Below are positions 15,836 through 16,116 of a DNA stretch of 16,116 nt, in pieces. The stretch comes from Christensenella sp. UBA6406. GTDB lineage: Bacteria > Bacillota > Clostridia > Christensenellales > UBA1242. Each line of letters begins with the position of its first letter. Positions within the stretch are counted from its first letter, which is position 1. Below the pieces are notes generated by a model that made no database searches, was not told the origin of the DNA, and saw only the letters and a list, made by a program, of their open reading frames with translations. Where the stretch lies: assembly GCA_002438625.1 (NCBI GenBank), contig DJPS01000021.1, forward strand, positions 1 through 16,116, written 5' to 3'. A program made the translations under genes and the position numbers.

Positions 15836-16116
15836 TTATTTATCTTCATCAGGTTTTACTTCTAATAGAATTTTATTGCTTGCATTTAGTGGTGAAACCA
15901 CCTTTTTACCAACTCTTTGCTCATAGGCAATTTTTGCCGTTTTTGCAACTTCGCCACCTTCCCTTGCAACCCGCTTATGCCCATCCATTGTATTTGGCTT
16001 TTGTTCTTTGCTCATTGCAGTTGTTGTAACTTCGGCAAGCATATTAAGGACAAGCTCTATATTAGTCATATTATCCCTAAGGTTCTCTTTCTTTAAGCCT
16101 TTCAAATCTTTATATT
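15836..16116 (-). CDS. DinD-like (DNA-damage-inducible protein D / BRO-type) protein, C-terminal part
   Basis: The gene enters from the right edge: the frame is open through 16116 (…YKDLKGLKKENLRDNMTN) and ends at 15836. The visible 93 residues match my memory of the DinD C-terminus: LKGLKKENLRDNMTN, then ELVLNMLAEVTTTAMS, KEGG-like AREGGEVAKTAK, and a final R-x-GKKVVSPLNA. In DinD-like proteins a BRO/antirepressor-type N-terminal domain precedes this part; it would lie outside the window. E. coli dinD is LexA-controlled, but control here cannot be seen. The TTG at 16105 is inside the conserved region and is not the true start. The structured RNA region and a strong terminator lie immediately downstream. 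Confidence 0.8.
   Translation of the reverse strand, partial: YKDLKGLKKENLRDNMTNIELVLNMLAEVTTTAMSKEQKPNTMDGHKRVAREGGEVAKTAKIAYEQRVGKKVVSPLNASNKILLEVKPDEDK

Overview
The window is very AT-rich DNA with AGGAG-type ribosome binding sites, housekeeping promoters close to TTGACA/TATAAT and many short intrinsic terminators. Together with an oxygen-defence rubrerythrin, this fits an uncultured anaerobic low-GC Gram-positive of the Clostridia/Bacillota type. The host is inferred from sequence style and gene families only. TGA is not needed as a sense codon.

Layout. 1-627: no protein gene. It holds an inverted pair of perfect DnaA-box sequences and, on the minus strand, a probable small RNA (about 276-438) with a consensus promoter, a three-way-junction fold and its own terminator. 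628-1551 (-): twelve-repeat MORN protein. 1570-1886: promoter of the MORN gene and three copies of a 14-bp repeat at 32-33 bp spacing. 1887-3704 (-): phosphoglucomutase/phosphomannomutase with an unusual Asn/Cys-rich insertion. 4013-4624 (+): rubrerythrin. 4854-9141 (-): very large secreted surface protein. 9768-11747 (-): transketolase. 11966-12406 (-): small protein that looks like a shikimate-kinase fold without its P-loop. 12830-14056 (+): M29 aminopeptidase. 14238-15434 (+): AAA ATPase with a DUF4143-type C-terminus. 15585-15800 (-): second probable structured RNA. 15836 to the right edge (-): C-terminus of a DinD-like protein.

The genes are mostly separate units, each with its own promoter or terminator, and not one operon. 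Carbon metabolism (sugar-phosphate mutase, transketolase), peptide turnover and oxidative-stress defence sit beside accessory genes. No mobile element, CRISPR array, tRNA or rRNA was seen.

The most notable point is the surface-protein gene. Its well-placed ribosome binding site and ATG lead into a run of nine G residues (plus-strand C at 9099-9107), a striking oddity in this AT-rich DNA. With nine G the frame closes after 18 codons. With eight G it opens into a complete signal segment and a 1,428-residue protein. This looks like a phase-variable switch (or transcriptional slippage) caught in the OFF state, although a homopolymer sequencing error must be excluded. The two structured RNAs, neither of which I can assign to a known family, are the next best candidates for undescribed biology.
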